A DNA stretch of 64,000 nucleotides, from positions 6,615,001-6,679,000 of the forward strand of contig NZ_CP165734.1 in the NCBI RefSeq assembly GCF_041200145.1, in the 5' to 3' direction. This document shows positions 24,406 to 33,744 of the stretch, in pieces (positions within the stretch are counted from its first letter, which is position 1; every line of letters starts with the position of its first letter). The notes under the pieces were generated by a model. That model searched no databases and had not been told where the DNA came from. It saw only the letters and a list, made by a program, of their open reading frames with translations. The translations under genes were made by a program, and so were the position numbers. This stretch comes from Bradyrhizobium sp. LLZ17 (GTDB lineage: Bacteria > Pseudomonadota > Alphaproteobacteria > Rhizobiales > Xanthobacteraceae).

Positions 24406-25905
24406 ATGCTGACCAACGCAGTTCCGACCACTAACGGGCCGATTCTCGGCGTCGAGCAGGGGGCGGTCCGCGCCTTCAAGGGCATTCCGTTCGCGACCGC
24501 CCGGCGGTTTGCCAAAGCAACACCGCCCCCCGCGTGGACGGAGCCGCGCCGCTGCACGGACTTCGGCGGTTTTGCGCCGCAGCCCGGGTATCTCGATCAT
24601 GCGCTCGAGGAGTCCTGCCTCAGCCTGAACATCTGGACGCCGGCGGGGGGCGATTGCCCGCTGCCGGTGCTGTTCTTCATCCATGGCGGCGCTTTCGTCA
24701 CTGGCGGCGGCGCCGATTATGACGGCGGCTTCCTCGCCACGCATGGCCCAGCCGTGATCGTCACCATCAACTACCGGCTCGGCCCGCTCGGCTTCCTGCA
24801 ACTGCATCGCCACGGGCTGGACCAGGCCAACAACCTCGCCATCTCGGATGCGCTCGCTGCGCTCGACTGGGTGCACGCCAACATCGCGAATTTCGGCGGC
24901 GATCCGGGCGCGGTGACGCTGTCGGGCCAATCAGCCGGCGCCTCCATGCTGATTGCGCTGGCAACCCTGAAGCAGGCCCGCGGCAAGTTCATCCGCGCCC
25001 TCGCGCTGAGTGCGCCCGGACGAAACATCCTGAGCGCCGATCATGCCGATGACGTCGCGCGCCGTGTGCTGGCCGAGCTCGGGCTTGAGCACGACAGCGC
25101 CGCGATCGCGTCCATGCCGTTGCCGCAGCTGTTCGCGGCGGTCGAGAAAGTCGGCCGCAGGCTCGCCGACGAGACCGCCTCAGGCAGCGTGTTCGGCCCG
25201 GTGCTCGATGGCGCCGTGATCCCGCGCGAGCCACGCGATGTCATTGCCGATGGCAGCTTGCGCGACATTCCGCTCTGGCTCGGCTCCTGCCGCGACGAGA
25301 TGGTGATGTTCTTGAAGAGCACTCCGCCGGCCGCGATGATCCGCACCACCGAGCGCAACGTGCGCGCCGCATTCGGCGATGCCGGCTGGGAACGGCTGCT
25401 GGATTGTTATCGCGCCACGGCGCGCCTCGACGAGGACCCGTACGAGGCGCTGCTGTCGGATGCGTTCTGGCACCGTCCGATGGCCGATCTCGCGCGGCAT
25501 CATGCAGCCGCCGGCGGCGCAGTGTGGCTGAGCCGGTTCGATCATCGCCCCGCGCTGCAGCCGTTTCAGTCGCAGGGACCAACTCACGGCGCCGACAATG
25601 CCTGCCTCTGGGCGCATCTGCCCGCGTTCATCGATCGTCCGATCCTGAAACGCAAGGGCGGGCCGATGACGCCGGCCGACATCGACGTCGCGGCACGGTT
25701 CCAATCAACGCTGTTGCGTTTCGTGACGACCGGCAGACCGGATGCTGCGGAAGTCTGGCCGCGGTTCGAAACGGGCGAGGAGCCGCTCGCAATTTTCGGT
25801 CAGCCGTTTCATGTTATTCCTCTGAATCAGGGGCCGCGCTTCCGCCTGTGGGCGGAACTCAGCCTGAGCAGCAACGACAAGAACAAGATGAGGGAGGCCG
25901 GATGA
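24406..25905 (+). CDS. Type-B carboxylesterase, cytoplasmic
   Basis: 499 residues with no signal peptide. The oxyanion-hole stretch HGGAF (93-97) and the nucleophile elbow GQSAG (S176) are those of the carboxylesterase/cholinesterase family; the NYRLGPLGFL and NFGGDPGAVTLSGQSAG segments are near-consensus. It hydrolyses carboxylic esters. It lies 21 bases after the MFS gene and its stop overlaps the second esterase start (ATGA). The pair appears to be one cytoplasmic and one exported enzyme for the same type of substrate. Confidence 0.9.
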   Translation: MLTNAVPTTNGPILGVEQGAVRAFKGIPFATARRFAKATPPPAWTEPRRCTDFGGFAPQPGYLDHALEESCLSLNIWTPAGGDCPLPVLFFIHGGAFVTGGGADYDGGFLATHGPAVIVTINYRLGPLGFLQLHRHGLDQANNLAISDALAALDWVHANIANFGGDPGAVTLSGQSAGASMLIALATLKQARGKFIRALALSAPGRNILSADHADDVARRVLAELGLEHDSAAIASMPLPQLFAAVEKVGRRLADETASGSVFGPVLDGAVIPREPRDVIADGSLRDIPLWLGSCRDEMVMFLKSTPPAAMIRTTERNVRAAFGDAGWERLLDCYRATARLDEDPYEALLSDAFWHRPMADLARHHAAAGGAVWLSRFDHRPALQPFQSQGPTHGADNACLWAHLPAFIDRPILKRKGGPMTPADIDVAARFQSTLLRFVTTGRPDAAEVWPRFETGEEPLAIFGQPFHVIPLNQGPRFRLWAELSLSSNDKNKMREAG

Positions 25906-27563
25906 GCATCCTGAACACCAACGGCGCACGCGGTTCGATCGTCTCGCTCCTTGTTGTAGTCGCGCTGCTGACGCATTCGCCCGCCGCGGCGCAGATCGTC
26001 GCGACGCCCGTTCCCGGAGATCCCGTCAGCATCGATTCCGGCGCCGTTTCCGGCAAGGTTTTATCGTCGGGCGTGAAAGCCTATTTCGGCCTTCCCTTTG
26101 CCGCGCCGCCGGTTGGTGATCTGCGCTGGCGCGCGCCGCAAAATGTCGAGCCGTGGAAAGGCGTCTATCACGCCGACCGGCTGGCGCCGGAATGCATCCA
26201 GGTGTTGCGCCGGCACAACCTCAATCATTATTTCGGCGAGGAGGCGATCAGCGAGGACTGCCTGTATCTGAACATCTGGGCGAGCGCCGACGCCAAGGCG
26301 GGAGCGAAGCTGCCGGTCGTGGTCTGGATTTATGGCGGCGGCTTCACGCTCGGCTCCAGCGGCATGGCGATGTATGACGGCGAGAATGTTGCGAAGAAGG
26401 GCACGATCTTCGTCAGCTTCAACTATCGCGTCGGCATCCTGGGCAATCTCGCCCATCCCGAGCTGAGCGCGGAATCGCCGAACCACGCTTCCGGCAATTA
26501 CGGCCTGATGGACCAGGTCGCGGCCCTGCAATGGGTCAAACGCAACGTCGCGCAATTCGGCGGCGATCCCGACAACGTCACCATCACCGGGCAATCGGCC
26601 GGTGCCATGTCGGTGTCGGCGCTCGAGGCGAGCCCGCTGGCGAAGGGCCTTTTCAATCGCGGCTTTGCGATGAGTCTCAGCCTGTTCGACAACCGCTTCA
26701 AATTCCCGGCGCTGCCGGCGGCCGAGAAGATCGGGCTCGACGTGCAGTCGGCCCTCGGCGCGGCCTCGCTGGCCGAGATGCGGCTGATCCAGGCCGACAA
26801 GATTCTGGCGATCCAGAAGGACTGCCAGCTCGGCTGCGCCGGGACCATCGCGGTCACGCCCGATATCGACGGTTACGTGCTGCCGGATACCGTGCCGAAC
26901 ATCTTTGCTGCCGGGAAGCAGAACGACGTCGCCACCGTGGCTGGCTTTACCAGTGACGAAAGCTCGAATGATTTGCGCACGGCAGGGACGCGCGACGCCT
27001 ATGTCGCGGCTGCGCGAAAACTCTATGGCGAGCAGGCCGATCGCTTCCTCTCGCTCTATCCCGCCAGGACCGACGGCGAGGCCAAAGCCATGGGCGTGCT
27101 CGCCGCGCGCGAAGGGCTGGTTGAGATCGGCACGCGCAACTGGGCCGTCGCGCAAGCCAAGACCGGCAAGGCGCCGTTCTACATGTACATGTTCTCGCGC
27201 GTGCATCCGTTCGCGCCCGGTGTCGCGTTCTTCGACAGTCCGCAGAAGATTGGCGCTTATCACACATCCGATGTGCCCTACTGGTTCGGCACCCAGGACG
27301 CCTTCAACAAGTTCCGCACAACGCGGGTCTGGACCGAGTTCGACCGCACGCTATCCGACCGCATGATGGATACGCTGGTCGCGTTCGCGCGCACCGGCAA
27401 TCCCGCCACGCCGGCGACGCCATGGCCGCAATGGAAGCAGGACGCGCAAAACTATGTCGAGTTCGGTGATCAATCCGGCGTGCGCGAAGAGAACCGTGCG
27501 CGGCTGGACTTCCACACGCCGGCCAACGCCACGCCCTCGAAGCCGCGCGTGTCGCGGGACTAG
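25902..27563 (+). CDS. Type-B carboxylesterase, exported
   Basis: 553 residues with an N-terminal signal peptide (hydrophobic 12-27, cleavage after SPAAA-Q). Oxyanion motif YGGGF (144-148), nucleophile elbow GQSAG with S232, and the catalytic histidine context GAYHTSDVPYWFG near the C-terminus. Likely periplasmic or outer-membrane associated, hydrolysing esters before uptake by the MFS carrier. It overlaps the cytoplasmic paralogue by 4 bases, so the two are translated together. The paralogues are clearly diverged, so this is not a fresh tandem duplication. Confidence 0.9.
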   Translation: MSILNTNGARGSIVSLLVVVALLTHSPAAAQIVATPVPGDPVSIDSGAVSGKVLSSGVKAYFGLPFAAPPVGDLRWRAPQNVEPWKGVYHADRLAPECIQVLRRHNLNHYFGEEAISEDCLYLNIWASADAKAGAKLPVVVWIYGGGFTLGSSGMAMYDGENVAKKGTIFVSFNYRVGILGNLAHPELSAESPNHASGNYGLMDQVAALQWVKRNVAQFGGDPDNVTITGQSAGAMSVSALEASPLAKGLFNRGFAMSLSLFDNRFKFPALPAAEKIGLDVQSALGAASLAEMRLIQADKILAIQKDCQLGCAGTIAVTPDIDGYVLPDTVPNIFAAGKQNDVATVAGFTSDESSNDLRTAGTRDAYVAAARKLYGEQADRFLSLYPARTDGEAKAMGVLAAREGLVEIGTRNWAVAQAKTGKAPFYMYMFSRVHPFAPGVAFFDSPQKIGAYHTSDVPYWFGTQDAFNKFRTTRVWTEFDRTLSDRMMDTLVAFARTGNPATPATPWPQWKQDAQNYVEFGDQSGVREENRARLDFHTPANATPSKPRVSRD

Positions 27564-28000
27564 GGCGCGGGATCTCGAGTTTCACGGGTAAGGCAGACTT
27601 GCGCGTGGAAGTCCGGGATGTGGCCGCTTGACCCAACGCGGACAAACTCCTGAGAGACCACACCTCGCCGCAAGCGGGGGAGGGAGAGCACCTCCGCTGT
27701 GGCAAGCAGTCAAATCTGATTTCGCCATGCTCTCGCGCGCGGGCCGCCCGTCTCACCGCGATGCTTTGCCGTCGGTCAGAACTGAATCTCCACCCACTTG
27801 CTCCTGAAGAGATTCAGCCCGGCGTCTGGACTATTCTTGTATTCAGGATAAAATGCAGGACAGTATTTTCTTCAGCTGAAAGATGAAAGAAAGTGGTGCG
27901 CGCCCTTTTCGTCGACGCAATGATGGCGCTTGCCGCCTTCACTGAAAAGCTGTTCGCCTGTCCTACGCCACCTCGAACAAAACTTGTGTGAGGAATTGTC
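27564..28000. other. 437-base non-coding gap
   Basis: No convincing gene on either strand. The first half is GC-rich and includes a piece resembling the CTCCCC/GGGGAG-type repeat (about 27660-27690). CTGAATC (27782-27788) and GATTCAG (27811-27817) form a loose inverted repeat. From about 27830 the sequence turns AT-rich, with TCTTG-TATT-CAGGA (27835-27848) as a weak operator candidate, and presumably holds the promoter of the ThDP enzyme gene. GTGAGGAATT precedes that gene's start. Confidence 0.5.
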
Positions 28001-29665
28001 ATGACTAGTCGCAACAGCCGCACCGGGGGCCAGATCCTGATCGACCAGCTGGTCGCGCAAGGTGTTGAGCGCGTCACCTGCGTGCCCGGCGAGAGCTATC
28101 TCGCAGCACTCGATGCGCTGCATGACAGCCCGATCGACGTCATGATCTGCCGCGCCGAAGGTGGTGCCGCGATGATGGCGGAAGCCTATGGCAAGCTCAC
28201 GGGCCGGCCCGGAATCTGCTTCGTCACCCGTGGCCCCGGCGCGACCAATGCCAGCCACGGCGTCCACATCGCCATGCAGGATTCGACGCCGATGATCCTG
28301 TTCGTCGGCCAGGTCGATACCGGCATGCGCGAGCGCGAGGCATTCCAGGAGCTCGACTATAAGGCGGTGTTCGGCAGCATGGCGAAATGGGCGGTCGAGA
28401 TCGATCGCCCCGAGCGCATTCCGGAATTGGTCGCGCGCGCGTTCCGCGTCGCGATGCAGGGCCGTCCGGGTCCCGTGGTGATCGCACTGCCCGAGAACAT
28501 GCTGACCGAGACCGCAGCCGTGGCCGACGCCATGCGCATCGAGCCGGCGGTGAGCTGGCCCGCACCTGCCGACATCGAACGCGTCGGCGCCATGCTTGCG
28601 AGCGCGAAGGCGCCGCTGGTGATTCTCGGCGGCTCGCGCTGGACCGATGAGGCGACGAAGAGCATCGCGGGGTTCGCCGAGCGGTTCGACCTGCCGGTCG
28701 CGACCTCGTTCCGCCGGGCGTCGCTGATCGATGCCGATCACTCGCACTATGCCGGCGATCTCGGCATCGGGCCGAGCCCGGGCCTGAAGGCGCGCGTCGA
28801 CGGCGCCGACCTCATTGTTCTGATCGGCGGCCGCATGTCGGAGATGCCGTCGTCGTCCTACACGCTGCTCGATATTCCGACGCCGCGGCAGAAGTTGATT
28901 CACGTGCATCCGGGCTCGGAAGAGCTCGGCCGCATCTACCAGCCGGAGCTTGCGATCCAGGCAACGCCGGCTGCGTTCGTCGCCGCCGTGGAGACGCTGA
29001 AGCCCGCCGGCGCGATCGCGTGGAAGGGCGAGGCGGCCAGGGCGCATGCTGATTATCTGGCCTGGACCGAGAAAGCGCGCGAGTTGCCGGGCGCATTCCA
29101 GTACGGGCAGATCATGACCTGGCTGCGCGACCGCCTGCCGAAGGATGCGATCGTCTGCAACGGCGCTGGCAATTATGCCGGCTGGATCCATCGGCATCAC
29201 CGCTTTCACAGCTTTGCGGCGCAGCTCGCGCCGACCTCGGGCTCGATGGGCTATGGCGTGCCGGCGGCGGTGCTGGCGAAACGGCAATATCCGGATCGCA
29301 CCGTGGTCGCCTTCGCCGGTGACGGCTGCTTCCTGATGAACGGCCAGGAATTCGCGACCGCCGTTCAGTATGACGCGCCGCTGGTCGTCATCATCGTCGA
29401 CAATTCTCAATACGGCACCATCCGCATGCACCAGGAGCGCGACTATCCCGGCCGCGTCGTCGGCACCCAGCTCAAGAACCCGGATTTCGCGATGTACGCA
29501 AAAGCATTCGGCGGCCATGGCGAGCGCGTCGAGCGCACCGAACAATTCGCGCCGGCGTTCGAGCGTGCGCTTGCCTCGGGCAAGCCGTCGATCCTGCATT
29601 GCATCATCGATCCGCGCGCGATCTCGGTCAGCAAGGACTTTGCGCCCGCGGTGAAAGCAGGCTGA
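28001..29665 (+). CDS. ThDP-dependent enzyme (acetolactate synthase/2-oxoacid decarboxylase-like)
   Basis: 554 residues with the three-domain ThDP enzyme layout. The catalytic glutamate is E53 in CRAEGGAAMMAEAYGK. The central domain (about 190-330) has a Rossmann-like fold, and the cofactor motif GDGCFLMNGQEF ends about 30 residues later in VDNSQYGTI. It acts on a 2-oxoacid; whether it makes an acyloin or decarboxylates is undecided. Its last codon overlaps the DadA-like gene start (TGATG), followed by a racemase gene, so I infer decarboxylation of the oxoacid made by the amino-acid dehydrogenase. Confidence 0.82.
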   Translation: MTSRNSRTGGQILIDQLVAQGVERVTCVPGESYLAALDALHDSPIDVMICRAEGGAAMMAEAYGKLTGRPGICFVTRGPGATNASHGVHIAMQDSTPMILFVGQVDTGMREREAFQELDYKAVFGSMAKWAVEIDRPERIPELVARAFRVAMQGRPGPVVIALPENMLTETAAVADAMRIEPAVSWPAPADIERVGAMLASAKAPLVILGGSRWTDEATKSIAGFAERFDLPVATSFRRASLIDADHSHYAGDLGIGPSPGLKARVDGADLIVLIGGRMSEMPSSSYTLLDIPTPRQKLIHVHPGSEELGRIYQPELAIQATPAAFVAAVETLKPAGAIAWKGEAARAHADYLAWTEKARELPGAFQYGQIMTWLRDRLPKDAIVCNGAGNYAGWIHRHHRFHSFAAQLAPTSGSMGYGVPAAVLAKRQYPDRTVVAFAGDGCFLMNGQEFATAVQYDAPLVVIIVDNSQYGTIRMHQERDYPGRVVGTQLKNPDFAMYAKAFGGHGERVERTEQFAPAFERALASGKPSILHCIIDPRAISVSKDFAPAVKAG

Positions 29666-30930
29666 TGCCGACCGGCCGCTACGTCGCCATCATCGGAGCC
29701 GGCGCCGTCGGCGTGATCAGCGCGATCGAGGCGCTGCGCGAGGGCCATCGCGTCACGCTGATCGACGCGGGCGAGCCCGGCGGCGAGCAGGCGGCGAGCT
29801 ACGGCAATGCCGGCTGGCTGTCGTCGCATTCGGTGATCCCGCCGGCCGAACCCGGCATCTGGAAGAAGGTGCCGGGTTATCTGATGGACCCGCTCGGCCC
29901 GCTCGCGATCCGCTGGTCCTATCTGCCGACGGCGTTGCCCTGGCTGATCAAGTACCTGCTCTCGGGCTGGACCGAGGCGCGGGTCGAGAAGACCGCGTTC
30001 GCGCTGCGCGGTCTCCTGAAGGACGCGCCTCTGCTGCACAGGACACTCGCGCAAGAAGCGGGCGTGCCCGAGCTGATCGAGCGCAACGGCGTGATGCACG
30101 TGTTCCCCTCGCGCGGCAATTTCGACCATGATCTCGGCTGGCGGTTGCGCAGGAAGGTCGGCGTCGAATGGCTCGAGCTCAATGCCGACGAAATCCGTCA
30201 GCGCGAGCCCGAGCTGCACCCGCGCTACACCTTTGCCGTGGTAGTGGAGGAGGCAGGCCGCTGCCGCGATCCCGGCGCTTATGTTGCCGCGCTCGCCCAG
30301 CATGCGCTGGCGAGCGGTGCGCAGCTCATCCGCGCCAAGGCAACAGGGTTCAGGCTCGATGGCGACAAGCTCGTCGCCGTCGTCACCGAGAGCGGCGAGA
30401 TTCGTTGCGATGCCGCCGTGGTCGCGGCCGGCGCCCATTCGAACCGGCTCACCGCATCGCTCGGCGATCCGCTGCCGCTGGAAACCGAGCGCGGCTATCA
30501 CGTCATGATCGAGCATCCGGAGTCCGGTCCGCGCAGCTCGATGATGGCGTCGGATGCGAAGATGGTGGTGAACTGGACCGACAAGGGCCTGCGTGCCGCC
30601 GGCACCGTCGAGATCGCCGGCCTCGAAGCTGAGCCGAACTGGAAGCGCGCAGAGATCTTGCGCGACAAGCTCCTGGGCATGTTCCCGAAGCTGCCGAAGG
30701 ACATCCCGGCCTCCCGCATCAAAACCTGGTTCGGTCATCGCCCGAGCATGCCCGACGGCCGGCCCTGCATCGGCTACGCGCGCGCCTCGCGCGACATCGT
30801 CTATGCCTTCGGCCATGGCCATGTCGGCCTGGTCGGCTCGGCCCGTACCGGCCGTCTGGTCGCGCAACTCCTGAGCGGCAAGCAGCCGGAGATTTCGCTC
30901 GCGCCGTTCGCACCGACCCGCTTCCTCTGA
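29665..30930 (+). CDS. FAD-dependent D-amino-acid dehydrogenase-like (DadA) oxidoreductase
   Basis: 421 residues. The N-terminal FAD loop is IIGAGAVGVISAIEALREGHRVTLID. The ASYGNAGWLSSHSVIPPAEPG region and the C-terminal GHRPSMPDGRPCIG and GHGHVGLVGSARTG are typical of DadA-type flavoproteins that deaminate D-amino acids at the membrane and pass electrons to quinone. The start codon overlaps the preceding stop. With the racemase downstream, the substrate may be a D-amino acid produced in situ. Confidence 0.85.
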   Translation: MPTGRYVAIIGAGAVGVISAIEALREGHRVTLIDAGEPGGEQAASYGNAGWLSSHSVIPPAEPGIWKKVPGYLMDPLGPLAIRWSYLPTALPWLIKYLLSGWTEARVEKTAFALRGLLKDAPLLHRTLAQEAGVPELIERNGVMHVFPSRGNFDHDLGWRLRRKVGVEWLELNADEIRQREPELHPRYTFAVVVEEAGRCRDPGAYVAALAQHALASGAQLIRAKATGFRLDGDKLVAVVTESGEIRCDAAVVAAGAHSNRLTASLGDPLPLETERGYHVMIEHPESGPRSSMMASDAKMVVNWTDKGLRAAGTVEIAGLEAEPNWKRAEILRDKLLGMFPKLPKDIPASRIKTWFGHRPSMPDGRPCIGYARASRDIVYAFGHGHVGLVGSARTGRLVAQLLSGKQPEISLAPFAPTRFL

Positions 30931-30939
30931 GATCGCACC

Positions 30940-31683
30940 ATGACCACTCCAGCCAACGCACCCTCCCGCATCGCCCGTGGCGGCAAGGCCATCTACGGCG
31001 CGCCGCTCGGCATCTTGATGCTGGAGGCGCGCTTCCCCCGCATTCCCGGCGACATGGGCAACGGCACCACCTGGCCGTTCCCCGTGCTTTATCGCGTCGT
31101 GAGCGGCGCTTCGCCGGAGAAGGTGGTGCTGAAGGGCGCGGCCGGTCTGCTGCCTGATTTCATCGATGCGGCGAAGGATCTGGTGCGCCTGGGTGCCGAG
31201 GCCATTACCACCAATTGCGGCTTCCTCTCGCTGTTCCAGAAGGAGATCGCGGCTGCGGTCGGCGTACCGGTTGCGACCTCGTCGCTGATGCAGGTGCCGT
31301 GGGTGCAGGCGACCTTGCCGCCGGGCAAGCGCGTCGGTCTGGTCACGGTGTCGGGCGCGACCTTGACGCCAGCCCATCTCGAAGGCGCCGGCGTGCCGCT
31401 CGACACGCCGCTGGCCGGCACCGAGAACGGCAAGGAATTCTTCCGCGTCCTGATCAAGGCCGAGAAGGACGACATGGACATCGCGCAGGCCGAGCGCGAC
31501 GTCGTCGAAGCCGGCAAGCAACTCGTCGGCAAAAATCCGGACGTCGGCGCGATCGTGCTGGAATGCACCAACATGCCGCCTTATGCCGCCGCCTTGCAGG
31601 CCGAGGTCGGGCTGCCGGTTTATGATATCTATTCGATGATCACGTGGTTTCATGCCGGACTGCGGCCGCGCCGGTTCGGCTAG
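30940..31683 (+). CDS. Aspartate/glutamate racemase-superfamily protein
   Basis: 247 residues. Two conserved cysteines appear in the expected settings, ITTNCGF and VLECTNMPPY, matching the two-cysteine acid-base pair of cofactor-independent Asp/Glu/hydantoin racemases. The N-terminus (PLGILMLEARFPRIPGDMGN) resembles uncharacterised members of this superfamily. It lies 9 bases after the DadA-like gene. A role as amino-acid racemase feeding the dehydrogenase fits the order but is inference; other superfamily members are maleate isomerases or decarboxylases. Confidence 0.82.
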   Translation: MTTPANAPSRIARGGKAIYGAPLGILMLEARFPRIPGDMGNGTTWPFPVLYRVVSGASPEKVVLKGAAGLLPDFIDAAKDLVRLGAEAITTNCGFLSLFQKEIAAAVGVPVATSSLMQVPWVQATLPPGKRVGLVTVSGATLTPAHLEGAGVPLDTPLAGTENGKEFFRVLIKAEKDDMDIAQAERDVVEAGKQLVGKNPDVGAIVLECTNMPPYAAALQAEVGLPVYDIYSMITWFHAGLRPRRFG

Positions 31684-31700
31684 GGGTCGAGAAGCTGCCT

Positions 31701-32400
31701 ATGAACAAGCACCTGGAACTCCCTTCCGACAGCATCGTCGACCGCGTCTATGAACAGCTCAAGGCCATGGCCGTGAGCTACGAGTTCAAGCCGGGCGAGC
31801 GACTCAACGAAGGTGAGCTGGCAAAGCGTCTCGGCGTCAGCCGCACGCCGCTGCGCGAAGCTCTCAATCGGCTCAACACCGAGGGCTTTCTGCGCTTCAC
31901 GCCCGGCAAGGGCTTTTTCTGCCGCGAGCTCGACGCCCACGAGATCTTCGATCTCTACGAGCTGCGCAAGTCGATCGAGGTCGCCTCGATCCGCCTTGCC
32001 ATCAAGCGCCAGGGACGAGCACATCGACGCGCTGTTGAGATTCCTCGAGGCCACCGGCCCCGATCCCGGCGAGCGCTCATCGGTCGAGCTGGTCGAGCTG
32101 GACGAGACGTTTCACGAACAGCTGATGGCGATGTCTGACAATGCCGAGATGCTGCGCGTGCTGCGCAACGTCAACGCCCGGATTCGTTTCGTGCGTTGGA
32201 TCGACATGGACCGCAGCAACCGCTCCAACACGCAAGCCGAGCACCGCGCCGTCCTCGAAGGATTGAAGGCGCGTGACGAGGCCGCTTGCGTCTCGGTGCT
32301 GGAAAAGCACATCGACCGCCGGCTCGATCGCATTACGTCGGCAATCAAGGAAGGCTACGCGCAGATTTATATGCCGGCCATGGCGCGGTCTGCGAATTGA
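31701..32400 (+). pseudogene. GntR-family (FCD) regulator, frameshifted
   Basis: From 31701 the winged helix is intact (DRVYEQLKAMAVSYEFKPGE, then LNEGELAKRLGVSRTPLREAL), and the FCD domain begins at DAHEIFDLYELRKSIEVASIRLAIKR. The frame then shifts: dropping one G of 32012-32014 continues into RDEHIDALLRFLE and through to TSAIKEGYAQIYMPAMARSAN, for 232 residues, the normal size. As written, the first frame degenerates into arginine-rich sequence ending at 32138. Probably the local regulator of the racemase/DadA/ThDP genes, placed at their 3' end. Confidence 0.82.
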
Positions 32401-32407
32401 AGCTCTT

Positions 32408-32557
32408 CCCTTCTCCCCTTGTGGGAGAAGGTGGCGCGAAGCGCCGGATGAGGGTCTCTCTCCGCGCCTGCGATGGGCCTGAATGTGCGGAGACATACCC
32501 CTCACCCTAGTGAGTTCGTGTCAACCTGCGGTAATGACCTCTCACAAGGGGAGAGGG
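32408..32557. repeat. Intergenic repeat, family D
   Basis: CCCTTCTCCCCTTGTGGGAG at the left and CTCTCACAAGGGGAGAGGG at the right form imperfect inverted arms around about 110 bases. It occupies most of the 312-base gap between the GntR and SDR genes; the remaining 150 bases show nothing recognisable apart from the SDR ribosome site. Confidence 0.65.
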
Positions 32558-32712
32558 CGCTGCAACGGGCACCTCTGCGATCTCACCTGCCTTCGCGCGA
32601 AGCCGCCTTTATGAAGAGCCGGTTCCGTGCTCATCTCGGATTTGCGGCGGCTTGAACTGAGGCTCGTGCCCCGAATAGGTTCGCCGCAAGCAACTATTCT
32701 GGAGTGAGACCC

Positions 32713-33486
32713 ATGAAACTATCCGGCAAGGTCGCCGCCATCACCGGCGCGGCACGCGGCATCGGCAAGGCCTGCGCGAAGCGATTCCTCGACGACGGTG
32801 TCAAGGTCGTCATCTCCGATGTCGATGCCGAAGGCCTTGCCGCGACGGCCGCCGAGCTGGGACGGCCGGATGCCTTGCGCGTCGTCCCCGGCAATGTTGC
32901 CAGGCGGGCTGACGTCGATCAGATCGTTGCGACAGCCGCCAAGGAGTTCGGCCGGCTCGACATCATGGTCAACAATGCCGGCGTCGCGCGCAACCAGGAC
33001 ATCCTGGACATTTCCGAGCAGGATTTCGACGACGTCATCGCCATCAATCTGAAGGGCGCGTTCTTCGGGGTGCAGGCGGCGGCGAGGCAAATGATCGCGC
33101 AAGGCGGCGGCGGGGTCATCATCAACATGTCCTCGGTGAATGCGCTGCTGGCAATTCCCACGCTTGCGACCTACGCCATCTCCAAGGGCGGCATGAAGCA
33201 GCTGACCTCGGTGGCGGCTGTGGCGCTTGCTCCCCACAACATTCGCGTCGTCGCGGTCGGGCCGGGTACGATTTTGACCGACATGGTGGCATCGGCGATC
33301 TACACCTCGGAGGATGCACGCAGGAACGTCTTGTCGCGCACCCCGATCGGCCGAGGCGGCGAGCCGAGCGAGGTCGCGTCCGTGGTGGCGTTCCTCGCCA
33401 GCGATGATGCCTCCTATATCACCGGCCAGACCATCTATCCCGACGGTGGCCGGCTGATCCTGAACTACACGGTGCCCGTGAAGTAG
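32713..33486 (+). CDS. Short-chain dehydrogenase/reductase
   Basis: 257 residues, classical SDR. TGAARGIG (NAD(P)-binding), NNAG (residues about 86-89) and the catalytic Ser, then Y-x3-K in TYAISKGG are all present, with the C-terminal YITGQTIYPDGGR typical of the glucose 1-dehydrogenase/FabG-like group. It oxidises or reduces an alcohol or ketone. The start at 32713 follows TGGAG. It is separated by a repeat-filled gap from the racemase cluster, so membership of that pathway is uncertain. Confidence 0.88.
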   Translation: MKLSGKVAAITGAARGIGKACAKRFLDDGVKVVISDVDAEGLAATAAELGRPDALRVVPGNVARRADVDQIVATAAKEFGRLDIMVNNAGVARNQDILDISEQDFDDVIAINLKGAFFGVQAAARQMIAQGGGGVIINMSSVNALLAIPTLATYAISKGGMKQLTSVAAVALAPHNIRVVAVGPGTILTDMVASAIYTSEDARRNVLSRTPIGRGGEPSEVASVVAFLASDDASYITGQTIYPDGGRLILNYTVPVK

Positions 33487-33534
33487 GGGCGATTGCAGGG
33501 GACTTCGGGGAGACGGGTCGGAATTGCTTCAACA

Positions 33535-33626
33535 CCCGTCATTGCGAGGAGCCCTTGCGACGAAACAAATCCAGACTGTCTCCGCGGCAAGATTCTGGAT
33601 TGCTTCGCTTCGCTCGCAATGACGGG
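33535..33626. repeat. Palindromic repeat, family B
   Basis: CCCGTCATTGCGAG (33535-33548) pairs perfectly with CTCGCAATGACGGG (33613-33626). A fragment of the same family flanks the element at 60358. It lies in the 258-base gap between the SDR and MFS genes. Confidence 0.8.
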
Positions 33627-33744
33627 GGTTGATGCAGGCGGGCGCAGATCTCTGGTGGTGTGATACGGTACGTTCAACACCGCCGGAGGTTGCAACCGCG
33701 ACCGCGATTGGCCATGATGCTCTCCGGAATGTTGGGGGCATCAC

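Noticed and set aside
23056..24930. 624-codon minus-strand open frame opposite the MFS gene
   Set aside because: Antisense shadow with biased composition; the plus-strand MFS and esterase genes have clear motifs and ribosome sites.
25404..25901. Upstream extension of the second esterase gene
   Set aside because: It overlaps the first esterase in another frame and lacks a signal peptide; the ATG at 25902 gives a proper signal sequence and ATGA coupling.
27872..31653. Two long minus-strand frames (575 and 736 codons) opposite the ThDP/DadA/racemase genes
   Set aside because: Composition is that of antisense GC-rich DNA, with no recognisable domain; the plus strand explains the region fully.
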